A stretch of DNA of 64,000 nucleotides, taken from the NCBI RefSeq assembly GCF_012272825.1, contig NZ_JAAWWS010000168.1, forward strand, positions 1 to 64,000, written 5' to 3'. The position numbers were made by a program, and so were the translations under genes. Positions 35,540 through 44,873 of this stretch are shown here, piece by piece. Position 1 is the first letter of the stretch, and each line of letters opens with the position of its first letter. The notes beneath the pieces were generated by a model. The model searched no databases, was not told where the DNA came from, and was given only the letters and a program-made list of their open reading frames with translations. The DNA comes from Wenzhouxiangella sp. XN79A. Its GTDB lineage: Bacteria; Pseudomonadota; Gammaproteobacteria; Xanthomonadales; Wenzhouxiangellaceae.

Positions 35540-37399
35540 TCAGCGGCGGGCCAGCCAGCCCTCGATCCGTGCCCGGGTCGGCTCGACCAGCGGCAGCACA
35601 CGCTCCAGCGCCTCGGCATTGCGCTTCCACTTGTCCGGGGCCGGACGGTCGAGGGTGTGACGGGACAACGGCAGTTGGCCGTCGAACGGCGGCGGCGTCA
35701 GGCCCAGGCGGTCGCACAGCGCACTCAGCGTCGCCTCGGGCTGTTCGATCAGCGACTCGTAGACCACCGGCACCGCATCGGCGAACGCGCCGCCGTCCAG
35801 CGCGTCCAGGATGGCCTCGTGCGCGACCTGCCACTGGCGGGCGGCCATCATCGCGACATCATCGACCGGCAGGTCCCGCCAGCCCGGGATCAGCAGCAAG
35901 GACCAGGGCGGACCCTGCCAACCCGGGAGTTCCGGGTAGGTCACGAAACGCCCCGACCCCCAGGCGTCGATGATGCTGCTGATGTTCTCGCGCGGCCGGC
36001 GGACCAGGTAGACCAGCTGCATCCCCGGAAAGACCTGTTTCAGGAACGGCAGGCGCAGCGCGTTCTTCGGCGTCTTCTCCAGCAGCCGCGGCGCATCGAT
36101 CGCCTGCAGCCGCTCCATCCCCTCGTGGCGGACCACCGCATCGGCGAACCGGCTGCGCAATGCGTCGACCAGGGCCGGCCGGGCATCGGCGGCGGCCAGC
36201 GCATTGGATTCGAAGCCGCGGGCGGCCGGGTTCAACGCCTCGATTCCCTCGATCACCCCATGGCTTTCACCACCGATCGACACGGTTTCGGGGCAACGCG
36301 CCAGGCACTCGAACAGCAGCGTACTGCCGGAACGCGGCGCCGCGGCGATCACGACCGTCCGACCGAGCCGGACGCGCGGCCGGACCGGCGCGGCCGACCC
36401 GGCGCCCGGCGACGCCTCCGGACGCGCCGGCCCGGCGGCCGTGGCCGGAGCCACCTCCTCGGCCAGGCCACTGTCGACGATCACCACGCGGATCATCGCG
36501 GCCACGTCGGCACCGTTGGGAAACGACAGCTGCCCTTCGAAGGCATCGAGGTCGCGACTCAGCGTATCCAGCGCGCGGGCATAGGCCGGCCGCCCTTCCG
36601 CTGTCGGGCCGAAGCGCGCCCACAGGCCGCGCCACTGGAAGCGGAACCGCTCCATCCGGGCCTGGAGCTGGCGGCTCGTCTCGCGCGGTGCGCCGCTGGC
36701 GACCAGGTCGTCGAACAGGTTGGCCAGCAGGCTCTCCTGTTCCCACGGGCTCATCACCGCCGGCCGGTTGCTGCGCTCGAAGTGCAGCTTCGGCCGGCGC
36801 TCGGGCAGGAACGGAACGGCGCGCGGCCGGAACGACCCGCCGTCGTCGGCGAACGGATTCCGGGCCCCGGCCAGCAGGTCCCAGAACGGGCCGGATCCAA
36901 CCGTATCGCAGACCAGGTGGACACGCGGCTCGGCCGACGGGTTGGTGACCCTGTGCACCTTCCAGGTATCGAACACCCAGCATTCGCCGGGCTGCATGTG
37001 GACGTCGCGGTCGCCGCAGTGGAAACGCACGCCCGGTGACGTCCGGATCGGCACGTGGACGCGCATGCGCTGATGCCAGTAGTAGTTCTGGTCGAAGTGC
37101 GGGCTGGCCTCGGCCGCGCCACCGATGCGCATCAGGCGCGACCGACCGATGACCGTGGCGAAGGCCTCCATGACCTGCTGCAGATACGGACAGGCGGCCA
37201 GCGCCGGCGTCGGCGCCATCGCGCCCGCCAGATCATCGTTCTGCCCTCCGCCGGTGGTCACCAGCAGCAGCGCGTCGTTGTCGCGGAACCCTTGCGGATG
37301 CGGACGCCAGGCCTCGTGGGGCACGGCGTCGATCTCGGCCTGCAGGCGCTCGGCATCGAACTGCAGCGGCAGCTGCAGGAACTCGGCGGGCAGTTTCAT
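35540..37399 (-). CDS. Aspartyl/asparaginyl beta-hydroxylase fused to sulfotransferase
   Basis: A 619-residue two-domain enzyme. The N-terminal about 170 residues match the Fe(II)/2-oxoglutarate aspartyl (asparaginyl) beta-hydroxylase fold: PHFD (His101, Asp103), GECWVFDTWKVHRVTN (His149) and RVHLVCD. The C-terminal part (about 345-619) is a PAPS sulfotransferase with 5'-phosphosulfate loop APRSGSTLLFECL at 354-366 and RRPRENISSIIDAW as the 3'-phosphate motif. A variable linker rich in Pro/Ala separates them. Together they could hydroxylate and then sulfate a residue or metabolite; the substrate is unknown. It diverges from the large IPTL-CTERM surface protein, a possible target by position only. 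Confidence 0.85.
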   Translation of the reverse strand: MKLPAEFLQLPLQFDAERLQAEIDAVPHEAWRPHPQGFRDNDALLLVTTGGGQNDDLAGAMAPTPALAACPYLQQVMEAFATVIGRSRLMRIGGAAEASPHFDQNYYWHQRMRVHVPIRTSPGVRFHCGDRDVHMQPGECWVFDTWKVHRVTNPSAEPRVHLVCDTVGSGPFWDLLAGARNPFADDGGSFRPRAVPFLPERRPKLHFERSNRPAVMSPWEQESLLANLFDDLVASGAPRETSRQLQARMERFRFQWRGLWARFGPTAEGRPAYARALDTLSRDLDAFEGQLSFPNGADVAAMIRVVIVDSGLAEEVAPATAAGPARPEASPGAGSAAPVRPRVRLGRTVVIAAAPRSGSTLLFECLARCPETVSIGGESHGVIEGIEALNPAARGFESNALAAADARPALVDALRSRFADAVVRHEGMERLQAIDAPRLLEKTPKNALRLPFLKQVFPGMQLVYLVRRPRENISSIIDAWGSGRFVTYPELPGWQGPPWSLLLIPGWRDLPVDDVAMMAARQWQVAHEAILDALDGGAFADAVPVVYESLIEQPEATLSALCDRLGLTPPPFDGQLPLSRHTLDRPAPDKWKRNAEALERVLPLVEPTRARIEGWLARR

Positions 37400-37409
37400 C
37401 GCGATGAAA

Positions 37410-37438
37410 TTGTCTCGGCGGAAGAATTCGCCTATTAT
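37410..37438 (+). promoter_or_regulatory. Promoter of the IPTL-CTERM surface protein gene
   Basis: TTGTCT (37410-37415) and TATTAT (37433-37438) are separated by exactly 17 bp, with four and five matches to the sigma-70 boxes. Transcription would begin near 37445, leaving an 84-nt leader before the ATG at 37529. Confidence 0.6.
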
Positions 37439-37528
37439 CCACGCTGGGGAGTGTGACGAAATTCAAACTTTTTCGCTCCACGAACAGGCCGACTTCGGCC
37501 GTGAATTCAGCAGGGAGTACGCATCCAG

Positions 37529-40500
37529 ATGACCTCCGAATCCTTCCGCACCACGCGGCTGCATCAGGCCGTCCGCAGCGCGCTGGCCGGCATGCGCCGA
37601 CCGGCCGCACTGGCCTCGATCAGCCTGGCCACCGGCGCCGGCGCGACCGCGCTGCCGGCGCTGGCGCTCGACGTCGATCTCGCGGCTACGACGGTCGGCA
37701 GCCACGCGCGGCAGCACGCCGGCGCGCTGCTGGTGCTCGACGCCGGCGTCGAGAATGCCGAGGTGCTGACCCGCGACCTGCCGACCGGCGTTCGGGTCGC
37801 TCGGCTGCCGGCCGACGTGGCGCCGCTGCGCGGCCTCGAGATGCTGCTGGAGGCCCACCCGGGCACCCGCGAACTGCACGTGGTGTCGCACGGCGGACCG
37901 GGCCGGCTCGACTTCGCAGGCGGCGCGGTCGATGCCGACGCGCTGGCCGCCTCGGCCGACCGACTGGCGCGGTGGTTCGACGGCGTCGAGCGTCCGGAGA
38001 TCGTGCTGTACGGCTGCGACGTGGCGGCCGACGAACGGGGCCTGGCCTTCATCGATGCGCTGGCGCGCCACACCCGCGCCCGGATTTCGGCGTCAGACGA
38101 TCCGACCGGCGCGGCCGCCAGCGGCGGTGACTGGACGCTGGAACGCTCGACCGCACTGGCCGCCCGCGCGCCGCTGTTCGGCGAGGCCGCACGGTCCGAG
38201 TTCGAGGGCCTGCTGGCGACGTTCACGGTGACCGATGCCGGCGACAGCGGTCCGGGCACACTGCGCCAGGCCGTCGTCGACGCCAACAACACGCCGGGTG
38301 CCGACATCATCGAGTTCGACGCCGGGCTGTCGGGGTCGACCATCACGCTGAGCTACGGCGAGCTGACCATCACCGACGACGTCAGCATCGAAGGGCCCGG
38401 CGCCGCCGACCTGACGATCGACGGCAACGACAACTCGCAGATCTTCGTCATCACCAGCCAGGCGGCCACGGTCTCGATCTCCGACCTGACGCTGACCGGC
38501 GGATTCGCCGACGGCAGCAATGGCGGCGCGATCGAGAGCTTCGCGACCAGCCGGCTGACGATCGCCGATTCGATCCTGACCGGCAACCGTGCCGAAAGCG
38601 CGTACGGACCGGTCCGGGGCGACGCTGGGCGCGGGTACTACTACGGCGGCGGAGGGAACGGCGGCGCAATCGCCCAGACCCAGGGCGAATTGGTCATCAC
38701 CGGAACGACGATCCAGAACAACACGGCCAAGTACGACGGCGGCGGCATCTGGTTCTTCAGCAATGCGAGCGATGATCTGCTGCAGATCAGCCAGTCGACG
38801 GTCACCGGCAACGTGGCCGGCGACGGCGGCGGCATCTACTACGGCGGCGGTGACGGCGGTGGGGTTCACATCGAGGTCTTCAACTACGGTGGCGCCTTTA
38901 CGGTCACCGATTCGACGATCTCGTCGAACTCCGCCTCGTCCGGTGGCGGCCTGGCGCTGTACGCCGATTCGCTGAGCACCCGAAGCTACGGCACCGGCAT
39001 CGCGCGCGGCACGCTGACGGTCAGCACCACCACGATCCAGGGCAACTCGGCCACTCGCGGCGGCGGCGGGCTGTTCCTGTACGGCGAGCAGGACATCTCC
39101 GACATCGTGATCGAGGGCAGCCAGATCCTCGACAACACCGTCGAGACCGTCAGCCCGCCGCCGTTGCGCGGCGGCGGCGCAGGCCGGAGCGTCGGCGGCG
39201 GCATCCTGTTCGCCAACGACTACGGCATCGGTGGAATGACGGTCCGCGACACCAGCATTTCGGGCAATACCGCCGGGCTGGGCGGCGGCATTGCCGTGGT
39301 GTTCGAATCCTTCGGCTCCGACGTGGTCGTGGAGACCAGTACGATCAGCGGCAATTCGGCCATCGGCGGTCCCGGCGGCCCACAGGGCGGACCGGGGTAC
39401 GGCATCGGCGGCATCGGCGGCGGAGTGCTGATGTTCAACGAAGAATCCTTCTACGACGGGCCGCCCTACGGATCGCTCACGGTCCGCGATACGACGATCA
39501 GCGCGAATACGGCCGACCTCGCCGGCGGCGGGTTCGGCGCGATCAGCCGCCAGGCCCTGAATCAACCGGTCCGCGGCGTGGCGAGAGTGGCCGACCCCAG
39601 TCGCTTCGGCGGCGCGGACGGTTCCGACGAACGGCGGGCCGAAGCGCGCGGCAGGGGCCCCACCCTGCTCAGCGAGATCCTGGTCGAAGGCTCGACGCTG
39701 AGCGGCAATCAGGCGCTGGTCGGCGGCGGCTTCGCGGCCAACGCCAGCGGAACGCGCGGGCTGCAGCTGACCAACAGCACCGTCAGCTCCAACAGTTCGG
39801 CGTTCGGCGGCAGCGGGATCGAACTCTACGGCGTCCAGCCCTACGGCCCGGTGCGCGGTGGCTACGGCCTGACGCTCTCGGCCGACTTCCTGACCCTGGC
39901 GAACAACACCTCGGTCGGCGTCCGGGGCGGCGGCAGCGCGGGCCTGAGCCTGGGCTACGGCGACCTGGCGGTGCTGGCCAACAGCGTACTTGCCGACAAC
40001 GGCTACGACCTTTCGGGCAGCGCCGAGGCCGACTTCACGCTGATCGAGAACGACAGCCTGGCCACGATCACCGGCGCCAGCAACATCATCGGCAGCGATC
40101 CGCTGCTCGAGCCGCTGGCCGACAACGGCGGACCGACCGAGACCCACCTGCTCGGCCCCGGCAGCCCCGCGACCGACGCCGGCGACCCGGCCTTCACCAC
40201 GCCGCCGGACTTCGACCAGCGCGGCACCGGCTTCCCGCGCGTGGCCAACGGCCGGATCGACATGGGCGCCACCGAAGGCCTGCCGCCGAGCATCGCGCTC
40301 GCGCCCGACCCGGTCGACTTCGGCGTCGTCAAGGTCGGCGAGACCAGCGCCGCGGGCGCGGTGACGATCTCGAACAGCGGCGGTCTGTTGAGCGTTTCGG
40401 GGATCAGCGCCGCGGGCGGTGCCTTCGCCGCCGCCGGTGGCAGCTGCGACCCGGTGCCGTTCGACCTGGCCGACGGCGAGAACTGCACGCTGGAGTTCAC

Positions 40501-41371
40501 CTTCACGCCGCTGGCGGTGGGCGTGGACAGCCTGTCCATCTCGGTGACGAGCAACGACGCCGACGGACCCGACCAGTTCACGCTGACCGGCGAAGGCGCG
40601 CTCGGCCAGCTGAGCATCACGCCCGACCCGGCCGACTTCGGCGGCGTCGAGGTCAATACCGTTTCGGCTCCGCTGTCGGTCACGCTGGAGAACATCGGCG
40701 CGGTCGACGTCGACGTCAGCGCCGTCGATGCCGCCGCAGCGCCGTTCGCGGCCGCCGGCGGCAGCTGTGGTGCCGCGCCCTTCTCGCTGGCCCCGACCGC
40801 GACCTGCACGCTGGACTACACCTTTGCACCGGTGGCGCTCGGGCCGTTCACGCAGTCGGTCAACGTGACCAGCGACGGCAGCGGCTCGCCGGATGCCTTC
40901 GATCTGACCGGCACCGGCACCGGCGGCGCGACACTGGGACTCAGCACCAACGACCTCGACTTCGGCCTGGTCTCGCTCGGCGTCGGCGGTTCGGCCTTCG
41001 TGACGCTGACCAACACCGGCTCGCTGGACCTGGACATCAACGGCATCACCGATCCGGGGGCCCCGTTCTCGCTGACCTTCGGAACCCGCGGCGCGGCGCT
41101 GTGCGCAGCGCCTCCGTTCGTCCTGTCCACGGGTGCGAGCTGCGACATCCAGATCGACTTCGATCCGCTCGCGACCGGTGTGTACACGGCCAGCTTCGAC
41201 GTTCTGAGCAATGCGCCGAGCAGCCCGGACACGGTGAACCTGGAGGGCACGGCCGGCGAGCCGCTGGTCATTCCGACCCTGAGTCGCTGGGGACTGGTCC
41301 TGCTCGGTGGCCTGATGGGCCTGCTGGGCTGGTTCGGCTTCCGCAGGCGCGAGACCGGATCGACTGGCTGA
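37529..41371 (+). CDS. Large surface protein: DUF4347, beta-helix, anchor-D repeats, IPTL-CTERM
   Basis: A 1280-residue exported protein. After a signal region (to about residue 47) comes a DUF4347 domain (about 65-215, with ELHVVSHGGPGRLDF and IVLYGCDVA). A right-handed parallel beta-helix follows (about 230-910, starting VTDAGDSGPGTLRQAVVDAN), then three about 105-residue choice-of-anchor D/HYDIN-like modules (about 925-1245), each opening with a DFG motif. The last 33 residues (1248-1280) are an IPTL-CTERM sorting tail: IPTLSRWG, a hydrophobic helix and an RRR stop. Such tails are cut by exosortase XrtH, not encoded here. It has its own promoter and a perfect terminator. Likely an adhesin or matrix protein. 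Confidence 0.92.
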   Translation: MTSESFRTTRLHQAVRSALAGMRRPAALASISLATGAGATALPALALDVDLAATTVGSHARQHAGALLVLDAGVENAEVLTRDLPTGVRVARLPADVAPLRGLEMLLEAHPGTRELHVVSHGGPGRLDFAGGAVDADALAASADRLARWFDGVERPEIVLYGCDVAADERGLAFIDALARHTRARISASDDPTGAAASGGDWTLERSTALAARAPLFGEAARSEFEGLLATFTVTDAGDSGPGTLRQAVVDANNTPGADIIEFDAGLSGSTITLSYGELTITDDVSIEGPGAADLTIDGNDNSQIFVITSQAATVSISDLTLTGGFADGSNGGAIESFATSRLTIADSILTGNRAESAYGPVRGDAGRGYYYGGGGNGGAIAQTQGELVITGTTIQNNTAKYDGGGIWFFSNASDDLLQISQSTVTGNVAGDGGGIYYGGGDGGGVHIEVFNYGGAFTVTDSTISSNSASSGGGLALYADSLSTRSYGTGIARGTLTVSTTTIQGNSATRGGGGLFLYGEQDISDIVIEGSQILDNTVETVSPPPLRGGGAGRSVGGGILFANDYGIGGMTVRDTSISGNTAGLGGGIAVVFESFGSDVVVETSTISGNSAIGGPGGPQGGPGYGIGGIGGGVLMFNEESFYDGPPYGSLTVRDTTISANTADLAGGGFGAISRQALNQPVRGVARVADPSRFGGADGSDERRAEARGRGPTLLSEILVEGSTLSGNQALVGGGFAANASGTRGLQLTNSTVSSNSSAFGGSGIELYGVQPYGPVRGGYGLTLSADFLTLANNTSVGVRGGGSAGLSLGYGDLAVLANSVLADNGYDLSGSAEADFTLIENDSLATITGASNIIGSDPLLEPLADNGGPTETHLLGPGSPATDAGDPAFTTPPDFDQRGTGFPRVANGRIDMGATEGLPPSIALAPDPVDFGVVKVGETSAAGAVTISNSGGLLSVSGISAAGGAFAAAGGSCDPVPFDLADGENCTLEFTFTPLAVGVDSLSISVTSNDADGPDQFTLTGEGALGQLSITPDPADFGGVEVNTVSAPLSVTLENIGAVDVDVSAVDAAAAPFAAAGGSCGAAPFSLAPTATCTLDYTFAPVALGPFTQSVNVTSDGSGSPDAFDLTGTGTGGATLGLSTNDLDFGLVSLGVGGSAFVTLTNTGSLDLDINGITDPGAPFSLTFGTRGAALCAAPPFVLSTGASCDIQIDFDPLATGVYTASFDVLSNAPSSPDTVNLEGTAGEPLVIPTLSRWGLVLLGGLMGLLGWFGFRRRETGSTG

Positions 41372-41399
41372 CGGCTCGTCGACCAGGCAGTCACGCTAT

Positions 41400-41427
41400 G
41401 CGGCCGGGACCTCCCGGCCGCTTTCGT
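41400..41427 (+). terminator. Rho-independent terminator of the IPTL-CTERM gene
   Basis: GCGGCCGGGA (41400-41409) pairs perfectly with TCCCGGCCGC (41412-41421) around a 2-nt loop, followed by TTTCGTT. It lies 29 bp after the stop codon. Confidence 0.8.
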
Positions 41428-41460
41428 TGACTCAAGAGGCAGGCCGACGCGATCGCGCGC

Positions 41461-43059
41461 TCAGTCGAAGCGGAAGCGGGGATCGTCCGGCGGGAAGGGG
41501 CGGGTCGCTCGCTGTTCGCTCTCGTAACGACGCATGTTCGGTTGCAGGTCCGAGCGGCGCTCGAGTTCGCCGGCCTTCAGCGCTTCGAAGATGGCCGCCG
41601 CCTGCAGGTCGACGGCATCCTGGAAGCGACCCACGGCGGCGGAGACCATCGCCAGCGTCGCGGCCGCATCCACGCCGCCCCGCAGATCGTAGATCTGCTT
41701 GCTCCATTCCAGCGCCTCGTCGAGTGCGTCCGGATCGGCGTCGAGGCAGCTTGCCCGCATCCGGGCGATCGCGCCCAGCAGCGCGACGTCACGCGGTTCG
41801 ACGGCATCGAAGGCCTGTTCCATGACCGGCTGCGCGGCACGGCAGTCACCGGCGGCGAGATGAGTCAACCCCTGCCAGTAGCGCAGCCGCGCCCGCTCGT
41901 CCGGCGCTTCGGCCGCCTCGGCCAGCTCGGCGAAGGTCGCCGCGGCGCGCTCCAGGTCGCCCTGGTGCAGCCAGACCCGAGCACGGCCTTCGCGGGCCGC
42001 GGCCAGCCCCGGCTCCAGCGTCAGCGCACCGGCATAGGCGCCCAGGGCCTGGTCCATCGCGCCGGTGCGCGCCTCGACCTGACCGAGCACGACCCAGTCC
42101 TCGGCCGATAGCGAGCCGAGCTCACGAAGACGGCGCAGCGCCGCCCGGGCCAGTTCGTACTGACCGTTGCGGGCCAGCACCTTGCCGTAGGCGGCGACCA
42201 CGGTCGGATTGTCCCGGTCCAGCAGGCTGGCCCGGCTGAGCATCTGGGCGGCGGCCTCGAAGTCACCGCGATCGGCCTGGGCCAGGCCGGCTTCGAGGTA
42301 GAACTGCGGGCTGCGGGACCGCTGCTGGATCTGCAGCATGATCGGATCCTCGATCTGCGGCTCGCCCTCCCCGGCCCGGAGCAGCGCTTCGCGCGCCTCG
42401 TCGACCCGGCCGAGTTCGCGCAGCGCCTGGCCCAGCGAAAAATACAGCCGCGTTCCGGCCGGATCGAGCGACAGCGCCCGGCCGAGCAGGTCGACCGCCT
42501 CCTCGCCGCGTCCATCGGCCAGCGCGACCCGGCCCAGGCCACCCAGCGCGGCCGGCGACTCGGGCTGCAGCCGCAGCGCGGTCTGGAAATCGGAACGCGC
42601 CGCATCGATGTTGCCTTCGTTCAGGTGCGCCCGACCGCGCCGGATCCGGGCCGGCACCAGCACGTCCGGGTGGGCCAGTTCCAGCGCCGCGTTCAGGCGC
42701 TGGATCGCGGTCGCGGAATCGCCGTTGAGCAGGGCCAGCACGCCGAGCCGATAGAGCAGGTCGGAGCGGGCCGGCTGCAGGGCCAGTGTCTGCTGCCATG
42801 CCGCCTCGGCCTGGCGCTGGAAGTCGTGGGCAAAATAGGTATCGCCAAGGGCCAGCCAGGCGTTGGCCAGGGTGATCGGGTCGTCGGTCTGCGCGCGCAG
42901 ATCGATCATCGCCGAGCGGGCCTCGGCCAGCGCATCGCGGACCGGTGCAGCCGCGTCGCCGAGGTCGGGGGCCGGGACTTCCGGCAGCGGGTCATCGCTC
43001 TGGGCGAAAACGGAAACGCCGCCCAGCAGGGCGGTGGCAAGAATCAGTGCTCGAATCAT
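41461..43059 (-). CDS. Secreted TPR protein paired with a UnbV-type propeller
   Basis: A 532-residue exported protein (signal peptide ending SVFAQ, residue 20). From about residue 60 onward it is a run of tetratricopeptide repeats (for example DLLYRLGVLALLNGDSATAI, then AALGGLGRVALADGRGEEAV), about ten units. TPR proteins act as scaffolds. It starts 4 bp after the stop of the upstream FG-GAP/UnbV gene, so the two are one transcript. The same TPR plus UnbV pairing is repeated in the 48-56 kb operon, there fused into one lipoprotein. Confidence 0.85.
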   Translation of the reverse strand: MIRALILATALLGGVSVFAQSDDPLPEVPAPDLGDAAAPVRDALAEARSAMIDLRAQTDDPITLANAWLALGDTYFAHDFQRQAEAAWQQTLALQPARSDLLYRLGVLALLNGDSATAIQRLNAALELAHPDVLVPARIRRGRAHLNEGNIDAARSDFQTALRLQPESPAALGGLGRVALADGRGEEAVDLLGRALSLDPAGTRLYFSLGQALRELGRVDEAREALLRAGEGEPQIEDPIMLQIQQRSRSPQFYLEAGLAQADRGDFEAAAQMLSRASLLDRDNPTVVAAYGKVLARNGQYELARAALRRLRELGSLSAEDWVVLGQVEARTGAMDQALGAYAGALTLEPGLAAAREGRARVWLHQGDLERAAATFAELAEAAEAPDERARLRYWQGLTHLAAGDCRAAQPVMEQAFDAVEPRDVALLGAIARMRASCLDADPDALDEALEWSKQIYDLRGGVDAAATLAMVSAAVGRFQDAVDLQAAAIFEALKAGELERRSDLQPNMRRYESEQRATRPFPPDDPRFRFD

Positions 43060-43063
43060 GGAA

Positions 43064-44782
43064 TCACTCGTCGGAGGATGGTTCGGGAACGCCCTGACCC
43101 CGGATCAGGACATGGTAGCGATCGACCTCGAGATCGGCAAACCGTTCCCGCTGACCGTTCGGCCAGCGCACCTGCAGGGTCACCGGCGCGTTGGCCGGAC
43201 CGAGTCCGAGGACCGCCCGGGGATCGTTGGCCGAGGCGTAGGATCCGTCGGTGCGTGCCCGAACCGTTGCCGCCACCGCGCCGTCCGGGCCGATCCGCTC
43301 GACCCGGGCCGGCAGGACGTCGAGCTGGCCATCGGGTCCGCGCAGTTCGATGCCGATCCAGTGCGGCTCATCGGGCGTGACGTTCCGGAGCAGCTGCGGC
43401 CGGCCGCGATTGTTGGCGACCACCACGTCGATCCGCCCGTCGTTGTCGAGGTCGCCGAACGCCGCGCCGCGCCCGGTGTGCGAGGCCTGCAACGCCGCTC
43501 CGGCGCCCGCGCTGAGGTCGATGTAGTCGCCGTCGCGCAGCACGAACAGCTGGTCGGGCTGATGATACGGCCACGGGTCGCCGGCCTCGGCCAGCGCGCT
43601 TTCCAGCACGACCGCACCGTTGGCGACATAGAGATCCAGCCCGCCATCGCGGTCGAGGTCGGCGAACGCGGTGCCGAAGCCGGTCCGCGGCAGGCTGGGC
43701 GCGCCGAGGCCGCGCTGCGCGGTGACGTCGGTGAACCAGCCCGAGCCGTCGTTGCGGTACAGCGTGTTGGTCTCGCGGATCAGGTGGGTCATGAACAGGT
43801 CGATCGCGCCGTCGTTGTCGAAATCGCCGGCATCCACGCCCATGCTGGCTTCGGCCGATCCGCCGCCGTTGACCGCGTTGCCGGCCAGGAAGGCGTCCTC
43901 GATGAAGCGCGGCACGCCGTGTTCGCTGCCCTGGTTCAGCCAGTAATGGTTCGGCTCCCCGTCATTGGCCACGTAGAGATCCACCCGCCCGTCGTCGTTG
44001 AAATCGGCCGCCACCACGCCGAGCCCGGGCTGCGGATCGTCGAGCAGGCCGACCGGGCCGGACCGGTCGCGGAACGTGCCGTCGCCGTTGTTGACGAACA
44101 GCGAATCGGCGGCCGGCGGATAGGCCGATGGCGAGCAGTAGTCGAGCCGGCTGCTGCCGGCGGCGCGACAGTCGCGGTGCGAATCGAAGCTCCAGTCGAC
44201 GTAGTTGACGACGAACAGGTCGAGCCGGCCGTCGCCGGTCACGTCGGCGAAGCTCGCGCTGACGCTCCAGCGCGGGTCGTTGACGCCGGCCTCCGCGGTC
44301 ACGTCGGTGAACCGGCCGCCGCCGTCGTTGCGCCACAGCTGGTTGTCGCCGACGTTGAGCAGGTAGAGATCCGGGTCGCCGTCAGCATCGTAGTCGGCAA
44401 CCGCCACACCCTGGCCGTAGCCGCGTGCATCGATGCCGCTGGCCTCGGTGACGTCGACGAAGCGGATCGCTCCGCCCGGTTCGGTGACGTTGCGGTAGAG
44501 CCGGTCGCCGCGGGTCCGTTCGGTCGGCCCGACGTCGGGCGCGAAGCGGCCGCCCTGGACCAGGTACAGGTCCATCCGGCCGTCGCCGTCGTAGTCCAGC
44601 AGCGCCGCACCGCCGCCCATGATCTCCGGAAACCAGAATCGGCCCTCGGCGCCGTTGAGGTACTCGAAGTCCACGCCCGCCGACTCGGTGACGTCGATGA
44701 ACCAGTCCTCGGCCGCAGCAGTCGCGGCGACCCCCGAGGACAGCGACAGGACCAGCACGGCGGCCGAGAAACGGGAGGGCAT
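43064..44782 (-). CDS. Secreted FG-GAP/ASPIC-UnbV (CRTAC1-family) protein
   Basis: A 572-residue exported beta-propeller. The signal peptide MPSRFSAAVLVLSLSSGVAA is cut near residue 27. Many FG-GAP/VCBS calcium loops follow (LLDYDGDGRMDLYL, VADYDADGDPDLYL, AFGDLDNDGRIDVVV). An ASPIC/UnbV module closes the protein (LQVRWPNGQRERF). Animal CRTAC1 is an extracellular cartilage protein; bacterial members are of unknown role. I chose the ATG at 44782 to fit the signal peptide; the ATG at 44812 is an alternative. It is cotranscribed with the TPR gene and divergent from the epimerase gene. Confidence 0.88.
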   Translation of the reverse strand: MPSRFSAAVLVLSLSSGVAATAAAEDWFIDVTESAGVDFEYLNGAEGRFWFPEIMGGGAALLDYDGDGRMDLYLVQGGRFAPDVGPTERTRGDRLYRNVTEPGGAIRFVDVTEASGIDARGYGQGVAVADYDADGDPDLYLLNVGDNQLWRNDGGGRFTDVTAEAGVNDPRWSVSASFADVTGDGRLDLFVVNYVDWSFDSHRDCRAAGSSRLDYCSPSAYPPAADSLFVNNGDGTFRDRSGPVGLLDDPQPGLGVVAADFNDDGRVDLYVANDGEPNHYWLNQGSEHGVPRFIEDAFLAGNAVNGGGSAEASMGVDAGDFDNDGAIDLFMTHLIRETNTLYRNDGSGWFTDVTAQRGLGAPSLPRTGFGTAFADLDRDGGLDLYVANGAVVLESALAEAGDPWPYHQPDQLFVLRDGDYIDLSAGAGAALQASHTGRGAAFGDLDNDGRIDVVVANNRGRPQLLRNVTPDEPHWIGIELRGPDGQLDVLPARVERIGPDGAVAATVRARTDGSYASANDPRAVLGLGPANAPVTLQVRWPNGQRERFADLEVDRYHVLIRGQGVPEPSSDE

Positions 44783-44873
44783 GACAGGACGGGCTCGATG
44801 TTCACCAGACATCGGACAGGATACCGGACAATCGTGCAGTCGATCACACGCCCCACCCGGCCCCGGAACCGCC

